Of a DNA stretch of 64,000 bases, positions 46,551 to 58,119 are shown one piece after another. Both the position numbers and the translations under genes were made by a program. Below the pieces are notes generated by a model that was not told where the DNA came from, did no database searches, and was given only the letters and a program-made list of their open reading frames with translations. Source of the stretch: Pteria penguin (lineage: Eukaryota > Mollusca > Bivalvia > Pterioida > Pteriidae); contig CM068580.1 of assembly GCA_035048485.1 (NCBI GenBank), positions 57,055,983 to 57,119,982 on the forward strand, given 5' to 3'. Positions within the stretch are counted from its first letter, which is position 1. Each line of letters begins with the position of its first letter.

Positions 46551-46957
46551 TTATCTAGCTTTCTTCTTTTTATCTAAAGGTTTTCCCATCTTCTGTCCAC
46601 CCTTTTTGCCAAGATCTTTACTTTTGATGTTACTGATATTTTTGGAGGGATTTCCTGCAGTAGTCGTCTGTGGATCTTTTGTGCTTTTTTTAACACTGTC
46701 TAATTTTCTGGAAGAACTTTTGTTCTCATTGTTTCTCAGTCTTTTCACTTTTTTGTTTTTCTTTGCTTTTGTCCGTAACCTTGCTAATTTGGCTTTCCTT
46801 TTAATGTCACTTGGTATTGTACCATCACTTGCTACTAGGTCCACTTCACCTGTGAGTTTGACCCTGACCTTTCCAGTCATTATAGTGTCAATTTCTTCGA
46901 TAACATCCCTATTGACTGAAACAGGTTCTGATGGTAGGGTGACATCTTTTGATGAGC
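46551..46957 (-). CDS. RSL1D1: RSL1D1-like, last exon with basic tail
   Basis: The acceptor is CTTTTTTAATATTAG. 134 codons after the junction, acidic/polar first (SSKDVTLPSEPVSVNRDV), then Lys-rich to the end (GKPLDKKKKAR, TAA). Confidence 0.82.
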
Positions 46958-49900
46958 CTAATATTAAAAAAGTGGAAAATTCAGAGATATGTCAATTACA
47001 AACTTTGATTTTACTATAACAAGAGCAATGCAACATAGCAACTGCCCCCCTTGGTATTTTTGTAACATGGGCATAACTCACATGACCACATTAGAGGTCA
47101 TCTACTCCTCATAATCACTGACAAGCAAAGTTTTTCCATTCAAAAATTTGTGTCTAATGATTTACAGATATGTCACTTGTCTTCATTTAATTTAGACATC
47201 AGTATTAAATGACACAAAACAAAATCTAATAATCTAAATAAATATGCCAAAGACAGGTATCACAATTATAACTTATTAACTTGACTTAGATATTTTCTTA
47301 AGATGTATCTGTATACCAAATATCAATTCAATATATCTAGCTGTTCCTGAGATTATGAGCGGAAACTGCTGATTTTAAGAAGTCCAAGGGGAATAACTCC
47401 AACAAAAATTATTGAACGATAGCCTAATTTGAACTTGACCTAGATATCTTTAAGGTTTATCTGTATGTAAAATATCAATTCAATATTTTATTTGTTCCTG
47501 AGATAATGAACAGAAACTGCTAACTGCAAGAAATTTCGAAGTCCAAGGGGGATAACTCTCACAAAAATTATTGAACCATTACGAAATTTGAACTTGACCT
47601 ACATATCATTTATATGTATCAGTATATCATATATCAATTCAATATCTTATATGGTTCCAGAGATAATGTGCAGAAACTTAATTTTAAGAAATTTCAAAGT
47701 CCAAGGGGGATAACTCTCACAAAAAATTATTGAACCATAACCAAATTTTAACTTGACCTAATATACTTAAGATGTGTCTGTATGCAAAAAATCAATTCAG
47801 TATCTCTATCTGTTCCTGAGATAATGAGCGGAAACTGCTAATTTTAAGAAAATTTCTAAGTCCAAGGTGGATAACTATGACAAAAATTATCGAACATTAA
47901 CCAAGTTTGAACTTGACCTATATATCTTTGAGATGTATCTGTATTATGTATACCACATATCAATTCAATATCTTTATTGGTTCAAGAGATAATGAGTGGA
48001 AAGTGTAAATGGACCGATCGACTGACCAACAGCAAAACCATAAGCCCCTCCTTTTTCCAAGGGGGTCATAAAAATATAGGTATTAAAGCACTCTTATTAG
48101 AACTGAATAAATTTGCACATGCAGCTTTATACAGTAGTCCTCTATCAGATATATTTATAAATCTAAGAGTAAATCAATCAATAAAATCTCATTACTTATC
48201 ATAAAATTTGAACACATGTACAATCAAACTTTCATAATTTTAAGTGTAAGGGACCTTTGAAATAACTTCCAATTTTGATACGGTCAAGTTTGCATGATTG
48301 CTGTGATTTTCCAAGGGTTTTCCAGTTTTTGATGTTCAATTATCGTATGTATACATGTATTCTATTGGGAAAGTACAGGAGATAACTTTAAACTTAACAC
48401 TATATGTAAAAAAAAGTATAAAAAGATTTAACATAATATTATCCCAACTCTTGCTACTTCCTAAAATTTATCCAACTACATAAAGATCGATTCCACCACA
48501 TTTCCTGTGTTATCTTGAAACATTACCTTTAGGTAATACCAACAAAACGAAACATTTTGGATGATTTTCATCATTATGATACCACAATGTTCTGAAATCA
48601 AACTGAACTAGAACCTGTGACAATGAAACAACAAGGGAAGAGACACATACTACCTATTCATTCTATCAGATAATCAGATTATTTGATTTTGCAGACAACT
48701 GATTGTAGGGTTGGGACAGTTCAGATTTCCTCTAATTCAGTTCATCTCCAAGGCTCTTGATAACATTGTTTTTAATTTGGATAATTTCAAAATACACTCA
48801 TTAGTACTAAATGTGAAATAATATATAATAAGGTTGAAACACTAAAATAATATGAGTAAAACTCCAGATTATGGCACCAAAAATGGCTGAGTATTTTGGC
48901 TAATACTAACTTTGAATGTGACCCCCCCTTTCCCCTTTTAGGAAATCCTGGATCTGCCACTGTTTATGTTCTATGTTCTTTTATTAGTAAAATGATTAAA
49001 GACTTAAAAGTAATACTTCAGAAAAATTAAAACAAAAAAAAAGGAAAAAAGGGAAAAAAAAGGAAAAAAGAAACTTTTAATACCTCATCATAAACTGATA
49101 AGGTAGTATTGGCTTGTCTAGGGGAAGTCAACATCTTTTAAGTTTTCTCAGTCAATGGGAATTCATTGAACCATAGATCCTGTGCGATATGTAAAAATAT
49201 TTGAACAGTAATTGCAATCCTTATTCCATCTCTTATTAAACATTTAAAATTGTCCCCCATGAGATAATGCTTTTTTGAAACACAAAATAAAATTCAAACT
49301 GAAATTGAAACTTAACAGATATCCTGTATTCCTGATGGGTAAACCCAACCGACAAAGCTAACATCTAAAGCACCAAACTTTTGGTGCACCCAACAATTCT
49401 AGTTGACAGAAACAATATGTTTAAAACAAACATAAGTTTACAACATTCTTAAACAGTGAATATATAATTTTTTGAAAAAAAAAGATGTAAATGTATAAAT
49501 ATTTTTATCTTAATTAATTTGTGTGATTCTATATCTAGATTAACATACTGAAGATGCCAATTTTCTTGCAATTTATTTCAAAAGAGACAATGGAAATTTA
49601 CACTGGAGGCCATTATCTCCACTACATGGTGAATCCATGAGTCTGTGATTCTATTGTAAAGGTATAAAGGAACACATCTGTAATATTTTCTAAAAGTGTA
49701 GCTTCTTCCAGATAATACAGATGGTTAAACAATACAGAGAGAGACACAAAGGAAGAAAACAGACAAAATGATCTCTGCAATATCACAATGCTTCACATGT
49801 AAAACAAAAAGGTAAACCAAATGGCAAACTCTTTATGTTAATGGAGTTTCTGTTTAATTTTGTCATACAATCCAACTGGAAAGCAATACTGCACCAATCA

Positions 49901-52900
49901 GGGTGATAAAAGGCTACAAAGGTTTGAGAATAACATTCGAGTTTGATAGAGGCACCATCCTCTTCTAAAGTAAACTCACCTAGAGATGTGTATAAAGGAA
50001 TGGAAACTGATAATGGTGTTTTGATGTAGAAGTTTCTGATGTTATTCTCCTCACCAGGGATGGAGGATGCAATCTGCTGGGCGGCCTGTATTATATTCTC
50101 TACAATTTGATCCGGGCTAAGTCCAGTATGTGCTACCGTTGCCATGCTGTATTAAAAGACAAACGTTTGCTGAACTCAATAATTCCATAAATTTCTTGAT
50201 TCGAATCTAGCCATTCAGCACAATGATATTGATTTATAGCATACAATTCCATCTATGATTTAATTTGGCTATGAAAAGGCTTAGATATATGCTAACTAGT
50301 AATTCTGTTTAAATTACTTTTCTTCAGACAGTCTCTTGTTTATTTAATTAGCATTTGACATGAAAAGAGAATAAGATGTGTTTTTGAAACCCTTTGCAGT
50401 TACATTTCTCCTGTAAAAGATGAAATTCTTAAAAATAGACCACGATATAAAAATTGACCATCTTTCAACAAATATTCCTGAAAAACATGTACTGACTATG
50501 ATGAGCCTCTTCCTTCAATCAAACATCGACCATTATTGATAGCCTTATGAATCTCTTCCTTCAGATTTACTTTTGTTAAATTGACTTGAACAGGTAACCT
50601 AAAAAAAAATAAATAAAAACACATGTTCATAATACACATTACCTGATTGGCATCTATATAATAAAAGCAATTACTCTTTGTAATGGTTTCCATAAACTAT
50701 ATGCATCTTAGCAACTAGTAATTTTAATTTTCATGAAAACTTCAAATCAGCATAAAGTATCAGCGTTGTATTTTTCACATAATATGTAAAATTTAACACT
50801 TAAGGGATAAACTAAACACATGTTTCTTACATGAAACAAATGGAGATATTGTAAAAAGGGGATACTGTTTAATGCTCATTGTTTTACACCCCTCATAATT
50901 ATTGTAAGGACACAGCCAATACTAAATGGTTGAAAAACTGGAGAACCATAAGAAATCACTGAAGTCTGGAAAATGCACTAAAACTTCTTAGGCAAATCAA
51001 AGGATCAAATCTATGCTATACTGAGATCCAAAACAGTGCCTCATCCCAATAGGGTTCAAAATAATAGAAAGCTTGTTAATTTGTTAGTCAGAGACTTTTG
51101 CATCAGACTCAAGTACTCAAGTCAGACCTGAGCTACATTGGGTAGTTAAAATTTTCGTCACCTCATGCCATGAAATAACTTAATAAGACATTATTGACAT
51201 GTCCCTTAGAAAAAAGAACATTTTGGAAAAGAACAGTGTTGTTTGACACTGATATCACTAGTTTTCAATATGCCCTAGAAGTCTAAAAGGTAAAATGTGT
51301 GATTGACTGATTATTGTTTTATGTCACTCCAAGATTATTTCACGTGTATGGTGATGTCATCTGCCTGATGTATTGCAAAGAAATCTATACCTTTGCAACA
51401 GACCCACCCAAAGCAGTGACAGATCTTTATATGCCACACATACCATGACACAAGACCTCTGGCTTTTTATTATCTCATCTGAAAGACAGTACACCGGCAT
51501 GCCCATGGCAGTGTTCGAACCTGGGACCATTTAATCATACGTCAAGCATTTCATCCACTGAGCCACACCAGCATGTAAAAATGCTTGAAAAAAATGTTAC
51601 AAGGGTAATCTGGTTAAGTATATGTAAACAGTCCTCACTGGTTTATTGTTTTCAACTAGCATGACTGGCTAGTTTAGGGAAAAAATAAATTTAATCCCTG
51701 TTCCTCAAATCAATTCTTACATACTAAGTTTTATTAATAAGTTATATACCTTGATATGCTATACATGGGAAACCATACCTTTTTCTGCCATAGAAAGCCT
51801 TTCCTAGTAATGGAGGCAATACTCCAAAAATCCTCTCGTCTGCCAGAAATAAGTCAAACCTGTTAGACAAATCTCGTTTTGCTTCATATGGTTTATATTC
51901 TATTTTCAGAGCCTTTATGGGAATGATCTGCAAAATAAATCCTTTACAATATAATTTGCCTTAAAAACGAACATCCAGTCACTTTATGCATTTTATTTCT
52001 ATCAACAGCAAAAAAAATAAGTCGTATGATTAAACACCATTATTCATGTTACAACTAACATGTCAAAATGTGTCACATAAATAAACACTATTATTTATGT
52101 TACAACTAATGTGTCAAAATGTGACATATAATTAAACACTATTATTTATGTTACAACTGACCTGTGACACACATTTGACCCCTTTGTCTTCAAGCAAGTC
52201 TTTATAGTGAAATTCTGTCTCTTCATATTCTCTGCTTTTTTTGTCTAAATCTTTGACGAAGAGACAAACGTCTGTCTCTGGTGTGGCAAGGCCATGGGGA
52301 AGAACCCTGCAAGTCAACATAATTTATTTTCACAATAATTTGTTCTATAACCAATTTAAGGATAACTTGGCTTCTTCATCTTTACTTGGTCATTAGAAAT
52401 TTACCTTGTTTTATTGTTTCATACGTCAAGTACAGCCAACTAGATTCCACTAAATTTATGAAAATTGACCCTATTTGCTCACCTGAGCACCCTGAGTACA
52501 CGATAAAATTAGGAAGTATCAGAATTTTTCTTAAAGTATACATTTACATTAGAATCTACCCCAAAACTACAATGCATCTTTCTGATATACTGTGACAAAT
52601 TAGTTTTTCACCCTATACAGGTTATCAGAAGTTTCTCTTCACAAAAGAGGGTACCCTCCAAGATCCACTTTGCCCTGCCCTGTACCTAACCCTATCAGGC
52701 ATACTCAAAATACATTTGACTAATTCCTATTTTATATCATAACAAGATTATTGCATTTACATCTATATGGTGAGAGCATCTGCCTGATGCAATGCACAGA
52801 AATTTACACCTCTGCAACATACCCACACGAAGCAGAAAGAGATATCTTTTATGTGCCATGTCTACTGTGACATGGGACCTCAGATTCACTGTTTAATCTG

Positions 52901-53190
52901 TTCAGTTCTGATAAGCTTAAAACCTCCTCATATCAAATTCATCACCACAGTACTACATGTAAACAGTGCAAAGAAAAATTTCATTCCGTATTGAATACAA
53001 CTTAACACTTGCCAGGGACTACACTAAGCAAGTCCTACACTCAGGCCATGGCTAAATGTCATCATAATACCTAGTAGCTGCTAAGATTTAAACATTACAG
53101 CATTTCAAGTATGCTGAAATATTTGCCTCAAACCACTCTGCCAAATCAAGTTTTAGTAATCAAGCTTTATTATTATTATTATTATTATTA

Positions 53191-53228
<38 letters not shown>

Positions 53229-53822
53229 TATTATTACTCGTGACTGAGGGATCCTGATATTTTGTTTCTTACTTCTAAATGTACCTCATGTCAAGATTAT
53301 TTCACCAGGGACCAGTTGTTCGAAACTTTAACCACTGGTTAAGCTAACGAATAGTAAAATTTCATCTGACTATGTCTTTGAAATGAAAAGGCATTAAGTC
53401 ATAGTCTGTGTACTGATTTGTAGATTATTAAACAAGCTTTGTAAAGTAATTTATATTTTTATACAGAAATCATGGAAATTAAATTCATTGTCTCTCAAAC
53501 TTTAACCACTGATTAGCTTAACCATTGGTTAAAGTTTTGAACAACTGGCCCCAGTATGGTTACCGGTATTTGCCAGATGAAATGCACAGAACTGACTGAA
53601 CTACTCCACTTAAATTTGCTACCAAAACCCAGTACACATGAACAATGTTCAAACAAGTAAAGTTTATTTCTTTGACTCTTACAGTTTTATGACTTTGTTC
53701 TTTATTTTGGGGATTTTCTTCAATGAAAATGTGAGATTAATATTCTTTTGGCTTTCCAAAATATCCTCTTTCCCATCTTTCTGTTCCAAAAGCTTTAAAA
53801 GGACATCAACACTCTTCTTTAC
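46551..53822 (-). CDS. RSL1D1: Ribosomal L1 domain-containing protein, RSL1D1-like (first exon missing)
   Basis: A nucleolar L1-fold protein implicated in ribosome biogenesis and cell-growth control. Seven exons on the minus strand join in frame: 53822-53683, 52306-52162, 51927-51779, 50598-50497, 50146-49980, 48607-48527 and 46957-46551, for 396 codons before TAA. Family landmarks in order: VKKSVDVLLKLLEQK (start of the L1 domain), LPHGLATPETDVCLFVKD, KALKIEYKPYEAKRDLSNRF, FLADERIFGVLPPLLGKAFY, LPVQVNLTKVNLKEEIHKAI, VAHTGLSPDQIVENII and NFYIKTPLSVSIPLYTSL. The tail is strongly Lys/Arg-rich (KRKAKLARLRTKAKKNKK), as in the human protein, and should act as the nucleolar signal. The 81-base exon at 48527 has no counterpart I recognise. 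The short N-terminal exon upstream of 53822 was not found. Confidence 0.85.
47275..48078 (+). mobile_element. Tandem-core element, family beta, five units, with hairpin tail
   Basis: GAACTTGACCTA(G/C/T)ATATC recurs near 47278, 47439, 47589, 47750 and 47908, a period of about 157. Units also share TATCAATTCAATAT, GTTCCTGAGATAATGA and GTCCAAGGGGGATAACTC. The end has GGACCGATCGACTGACCAAC, hairpin GCCCCTCCTTTTTCCAAGGG at 48044-48065, then ATAAAAA. It lies in the last intron of the L1-domain gene. Confidence 0.88.
48527..48607 (-). CDS. RSL1D1: RSL1D1-like, unusual 81-nt linker exon
   Basis: Acceptor CACAGGTTCTAG and donor AAAG|GTAATG, phase 1 on both sides. It encodes QFDFRTLWYHNDENHPKC and FVLLVLPK, between the L1 domain and the basic tail. 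The frame fit on both sides supports it, but I know no matching segment in vertebrate RSL1D1. Confidence 0.6.
48850..48962. repeat. Half copy of the CA..TG poly-G/C element
   Basis: CACCAAAAATGGCTGAG, a C7 tract and AGGAAATCCTGGATCTGCCA with CTG match the right half of 28850-29013. The left terminus is absent. Confidence 0.78.
49980..50146 (-). CDS. RSL1D1: RSL1D1-like exon, end of L1 domain
   Basis: Acceptor TTTTAATACAG and donor CTAG|GTGAGT. It encodes VAHTGLSPDQIVENIIQAAQ and FYIKTPLSVSIPLYTSL. Reading through the donor gives a further 63 residues and a stop, a possible short isoform. Confidence 0.87.
50497..50598 (-). CDS. RSL1D1: RSL1D1-like exon
   Basis: Acceptor TTTTTTTTTAG and donor CATA|GTCAGT. 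It encodes LPVQVNLTKVNLKEEIHKAI and NNGRCLIEGRGSS. Confidence 0.88.
51301..51572 (-). repeat. SINE family B
   Basis: The minus-strand head GCTGGTGTGGCTCAGTGGAT, B box CCCAGGTTCGAACACTG, body GTCTTTCAGATGAGATAA and tail block CATCACCATACACGTGAAAT. It lies in an intron of the L1-domain gene. Confidence 0.9.
51779..51927 (-). CDS. RSL1D1: RSL1D1-like exon, L1 core
   Basis: Acceptor TTATTTTGCAG and donor AAAAG|GTATGG. It encodes KALKIEYKPYEAKRDLSNRF and DLFLADERIFGVLPPLLGKA, the most conserved part of the family. Confidence 0.92.
52162..52306 (-). CDS. RSL1D1: RSL1D1-like exon
   Basis: Acceptor TGACTTGCAG and donor CAG|GTCAGT. It encodes LPHGLATPETDVCLFVKD and a Glu/Lys-rich segment ending VKCVSQ; phase 2 in, phase 0 out. 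Confidence 0.88.
52738..52895 (-). repeat. SINE family B, headless fragment
   Basis: Matches the family B body and tail (AGATGCTCTCACCATATAGA, GCAGAGGTGTAAATTTCTG on the minus strand). The tRNA-like head is missing. Confidence 0.7.
53167..53236. repeat. (TTA)n microsatellite
   Basis: About 70 bases of TTA/TAT repeats with two single-base slips, in an intron of the L1-domain gene. Confidence 0.95.
53309..53550. mobile_element. MITE with GGACCAGTTGTTCGAAAC ends, inserted in a SINE fragment
   Basis: The left end GGACCAGTTGTTCGAAACTT with TAACCACTGGTTAAGCTAA is matched inverted at the right end. CCAG flanks it at 53305-53308 and 53551-53554 (a 3-4-base duplication). The outer flanks together read as a family B SINE tail. 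Confidence 0.8.
53683..53822 (-). CDS. RSL1D1: RSL1D1-like, first recognised exon
   Basis: Acceptor ATATTTTGTAG and donor AAACT|GTAAGAG; 46 codons plus two bases. It opens the L1 domain with VKKSVDVLLKLLEQKDG and ends KIPKIKNKVIK. Confidence 0.82.
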
Positions 53823-54737
53823 CTACAAAATATAAAGGGATGAATGAAACCATATGAAGATTTCAATATTAGAAGAATGAACTATATCTCACATTAAATA
53901 TTTGAGTTGCAATCAGTTCTTAGCTAAGGCACATCCTCTACCTTCTACTAATCTGAATTGACTCTATATGACTCCAGTGCCATCTCTAACATGTGTATAT
54001 TGTTCATGGCTTTAAATTTCCTCAAACACCATTTATTTGATATTTTTCCTGAAACATTATCACATACTATTGATGTTTTACACTTTACTTAAATGTACAT
54101 GTATGAACCAAAGGGAAGCTAGTGCAATAATTTCTTATCCTTCAAGCCAAACCTCAGATGGTACAGAACATCAGTATATACCGGAGCATGTGAAGCCATT
54201 GTACACCTATACTTTGAATAATGTGGCTTCAAAATGGGATCCTCATACCATTGGATAGATACAAAATGTGAACCAGATAAAATCCAGTGCCAAGCAGCAC
54301 AGTTTATTGCCAGAAATTACTTTGACAGGAGATCTGGTAGTATTACCACCATAGTCAACTCATTAGGACTGGACAGTGGGTTTATTTTTCAAATCAGGAC
54401 TGCTATAAGCTATATTCTTCTATTAAAAATGATATTGATAAATAATTGTATTGACGATGTATATTTAGTCAATATATGCATCATACTGAGTTGATTATAA
54501 CATTACACAAAGCCCTAGGTGTTCCTAAAAGCATCTAGACTTAAAATCGGACTCTAGGTATAAATTTGTATGGAGATTTTTCACATTTCATCTGTTCATT
54601 GTTTCTCAAATCTATGCACATAAATGAAAATTTTAAAATCTTTACTGGAAAATCATTACGCTGATACTTGAGAACTCTAATAATCTGGCAAGTAAGGGAT
54701 ATACAGTACTATCTGTTACTGTTAGCACTGTTACTCC
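53823..54737. other. Upstream side of the L1-domain gene, no exon found
   Basis: The missing N-terminal exon of the L1-domain gene should lie here or beyond the inverted repeat. A plus-strand stretch at 54230-54420 has a short frame (YHWIDTKCEPDKIQCQAAQF, then ARNYFDRRSGSITTIVNSLG) that resembles the LINE-associated sequence seen in other invertebrates, but it is too short to assign. Confidence 0.4.
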
Positions 54738-54890
54738 AGTCCATAGAATTACAGAAATCACCAAAATCCCCGTGTATTTACAGAAATCCCCGCAAAAAAC
54801 ACAGAAATCCCCATTACTTTATCAAAAATCACTGATATGTAAATAGATAGGACCATCATTCACCCTTATAGCAAGTTTCAGATATATTAA

Positions 54891-55477
54891 ACGGACACTG
54901 TCCCTCGGCATATAATATGGGTTTTAAAAATGTGTACTGTATTTAACTCTCTATATAGGTCCGTTAGATATTTATTAGAAAGCATACGAAAAAACTTTGT
55001 AAAAAATACACATATTAATCGAGTTAGGGCCGTCAATATATCGCTTTTATTTTCTCGAAATCCATGCCTTTTTAATGATATGCATGACGTGTCAATCACG
55101 TGACCGCACCAAAACAATGATGGAGAGCGAGGTAAGAGCACGCTGATTAGCGTTTTGACAACAGAGTCCGTTAAAGGTTTCTTTCTTCCTTTTTTTCTTG
55201 GCCCTTGCATCGAAAACTCATCGAAATACATGGCGTCTTTTGTTTATATCAAACTGCGCATGTGCAAATGGGCAGATTTGAATTCCATAAAAGAACAGTT
55301 AAAACGGGAAAAATAATTCTAATAAATTCCTTTTAAATTACCGCATCTTTGTTGATTTTAAGTTTAAAATTTTATATTTAACGGAAAATCTATAACTTCA
55401 ACAAGCCTAGAAAAATAGCGTATTGCCTAAATTTATTATTCTAATGCCATAAAACGTGGTTGAGGGATAGTGTCCCT
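54891..55477. mobile_element. 587-bp TTAA-flanked MITE inside the inverted-repeat arm
   Basis: Ends are ACGGACACTGTCCCTCGGC and, inverted, AGGGACACTATCCCTCAACC. TTAA flanks both sides (54887-54890, 55478-55481). The opposite arm has a single GTTAAC at the homologous point, i.e. the empty site. TTAA duplication is typical of piggyBac and Kolobok groups. A minus-strand open frame across it shows no transposase similarity. Confidence 0.9.
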
Positions 55478-55950
55478 TTAAACAACAATTGATAGATTTA
55501 TAACCATTTTATTTCTTTTAATTTTAATGATCCACTACTGGCGGCTTTGTTGGATTGGAAGTATACATAACAGTGTCAGAATTTTGTTATACTTTATAAT
55601 ATAAACTGTATAAGATGTTCATACTTGTAAATTAACATAAACCGATCATAAGGTTAAAATCTAGCAAAGACAGTTAAGTACAACTTTATCTTAGAAGTCA
55701 TTTAATTATATATACGTTTGAAATTAACAAACACCGTAACAAGCGACACCAATATATAATACATACATTTATTGAATTCAACAATAACAAGCCTATTTGT
55801 GAAATATATTTGCCAATTATTGAAGGTATTTTGAAAATAGAATTAATTAATACTACCAGGGACGTATATATCTAAAGGGATATGCAACTACCCCGCTATC
55901 CTAGCATAGCCTCGTTTTAAATGTGTTGAAAAAGTTGCGCATGCGTGACC

Positions 55951-57704
55951 AGAAATGTCCGCCATATTTTTCCTTATTCGTCGCCTGAGAAAGTTGTTGT
56001 CTTCATAGAACAATATTCAGAAGAGATCGTTAATGCTGTATCCTTAAATTAAGGTAAGTTTAATGTTTGAAATTGTTTACTTCTTGTAAAGTTAAAATGA
56101 ACCATTGTTTTTAGTGTTCAAAGCAACCTCTCTGCGAGCCTCTCGTCCCGGTCGTGGAGTACATGTTAAAAATAAGCAGCATAACGGCAACCGAAAATAA
56201 GTGACATAAACCCTTGTAAACGTGAATGTGAATACAACACAATGAAAACGAAAGAATTGTGACTTAGAAAAAAAATCATATTTCGAAATGCTTATGCTGC
56301 ATGTGATTACTATAACGATAATATATAACAAAGGTATGGGTCTACCCGTTTCTGTTGTTGTATCAATAGCCCGACTTTTACATGAAACTCCTCCCTAACG
56401 CGTCGATAACTTTTTTTCGTGTGATGTTTTTCTGATTTATATTATCATACTAAACACCGATCAAATCATGGTTTTTCGATCTATATTTTCATTAAATGGA
56501 TTAACGCACGTAAATATGTACGTCCAAGACGGGATCAGTAATGCATGATTTCAAGTACAGAGGAAATATAGTGTTTAGTCCATTAAATAAAATAAAAGGG
56601 GTCATTATTAATGATTATTTTCCCATTGTAAACAAAAAAGTTATTAAAATGAAATAAGGTGTGAAACTGAATATTAAAATAATTATATTACTGATTTTTT
56701 TATATATATATTTGCAGGTTTTCTGTGGACAGTGGATTCCGGGCAGTAGATCATGGACTGTGACATTAAAGTTTTATTATTTTCCAATTATGTACAAAAT
56801 AGCACATTCAATAAGATATAGTATTTAACTCACCAAATAGGCAAATTTGTGAAATAAAATATTTCCGAAAATAATTTTTCTTATTATTTGACTTAGATTT
56901 TATATATTAGGGGTTCTGGAGACTCTTATTATCAGAAAGTATTTCATCAGATGGTAGATTATATTATTGTTAATATGGATGAAATGTGACATACGGATGT
57001 GACAACCGAAATAAAACTTTAAATATCTCCCGGGACAATTATCGTTGGTCATGTTTCTCACAATGATGCCCCTAAACCGAACCCCGGAAAAGTAAGATGA
57101 AACAAAGCAGAAGTTAAAAAATAAAAAGAAAGAAAGAGGGCGGGAGAGATTAAAAAATTAATCAGAATTTATAAAGACTTTCTATTCTTCTGCTTATACT
57201 GCTTTGTTGTGTCGGAAACCAGATATATATGTATAGGGGCCAAAATAAGTGAAAAAAAAAAAACAAAACAAAACAAACAAACAAACAAAAAAAAAACCAA
57301 ACAAAAAGGCATATAATTACCAGTGAAGGCAATCGGACATCTTGCATGCTCTCGCTCTACTAATAATTCTGTCATATACGATATAACAATAGGAATAACA
57401 ATACCTTCCCCAGATATTCACCTGGGTATTACATGTAATCGTTAAAACAACAACCAATCAAAGCTGTTACGTAATGTTGCCATATATTAATTAACACCAG
57501 GGATAGTTCTATACGTCCCATTTAACACCGCCTTATGAAGTAACCATATAGTTTTAAGTGGTTATTTTAGAGACACATAAATGAGATAATTGATAAGTAA
57601 AATTTTATTGCATAATTTTAGAATAGATACGTTATATTGCATTGTACTGGTGTGAATTGTCATTTTGTTGGATTGTTTATTGTAGGAAATAGCAGAATAA
57701 TTAA
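55951..57704. other. Unpaired centre of the inverted repeat
   Basis: No protein recognised. On the plus strand a donor-like AAG|GTAAGTTT at 56051 and an acceptor-like ATATATTTGCAG at 56718 could bound an intron of a noncoding transcript. 57249-57300 is an (AAAC)n-like run. Confidence 0.4.
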
Positions 57705-58119
57705 ATGCGCATGCGCAACTTTTTCAACACATTTAAAACGAGGCTACGATAGGGCAGGGGGGTAGTTGCATATCCTTTTAGATATATACGTCCCTGATAC
57801 TACTGTATAATCTTCAACTGCATTACTGCTATGTATACTTCCAATCTAACATGGCCGCCAGTAGTGGATCATTAAAAACTACAAAATAAAATTTTTATAA
57901 GTCTATCAATTGTTGTTAACTATATCTGAAACTTGCTATAAGGGTGAATGATGGTCCTATCTATTTACATATCGGTGATTTTTTATTAAGTAATGGGGAT
58001 TTCTGTGTTTTTTGCGGGGATTTCTGTAAATACATGAGGATTTCGGTGATTTCTGTAATTCTATGGACCCCACTGTTACTCTCTAGTAAACAGGTAAACA
58101 AGACATCAGAGACAGAGGT

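Larger units (their letters stand above)
54738..58067. repeat. 3.3-kb inverted repeat (possible long foldback element)
   Basis: The left arm starts CCATAGAATTACAGAAATCA at 54739 and pairs with the right arm ending at 58067. Matched blocks: 54739-54890 with 57913-58067; 55482-55570 with about 57835-57912; 55855-55950 with 57705-57800 (GGGACGTATATATCTAAA, CGTTTTAAATGTGTTGAAAA, GCGCATGCG). The left arm has two segments absent from the right: a 587-bp element and about 280 bases at 55570-55855. The unpaired centre is 55951-57704. Confidence 0.85.

Noticed and set aside
46540..47019. 159-codon plus-strand open frame with hydrophobic content
   Set aside because: Opposite-strand shadow of the Lys-rich tail of the L1-domain gene; Lys codons read as Phe/Leu.
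54887..55231. 114-codon minus-strand open frame
   Set aside because: It lies wholly inside the TTAA-flanked MITE, starts in one terminal repeat and has no transposase or other domain.
55960..56850. Two-exon plus-strand gene with a donor at 56051 and an acceptor at 56718
   Set aside because: Splice words are present, but the only open frame is 22 codons and the locus is the centre of a large inverted repeat. Kept only as a possible noncoding transcript.
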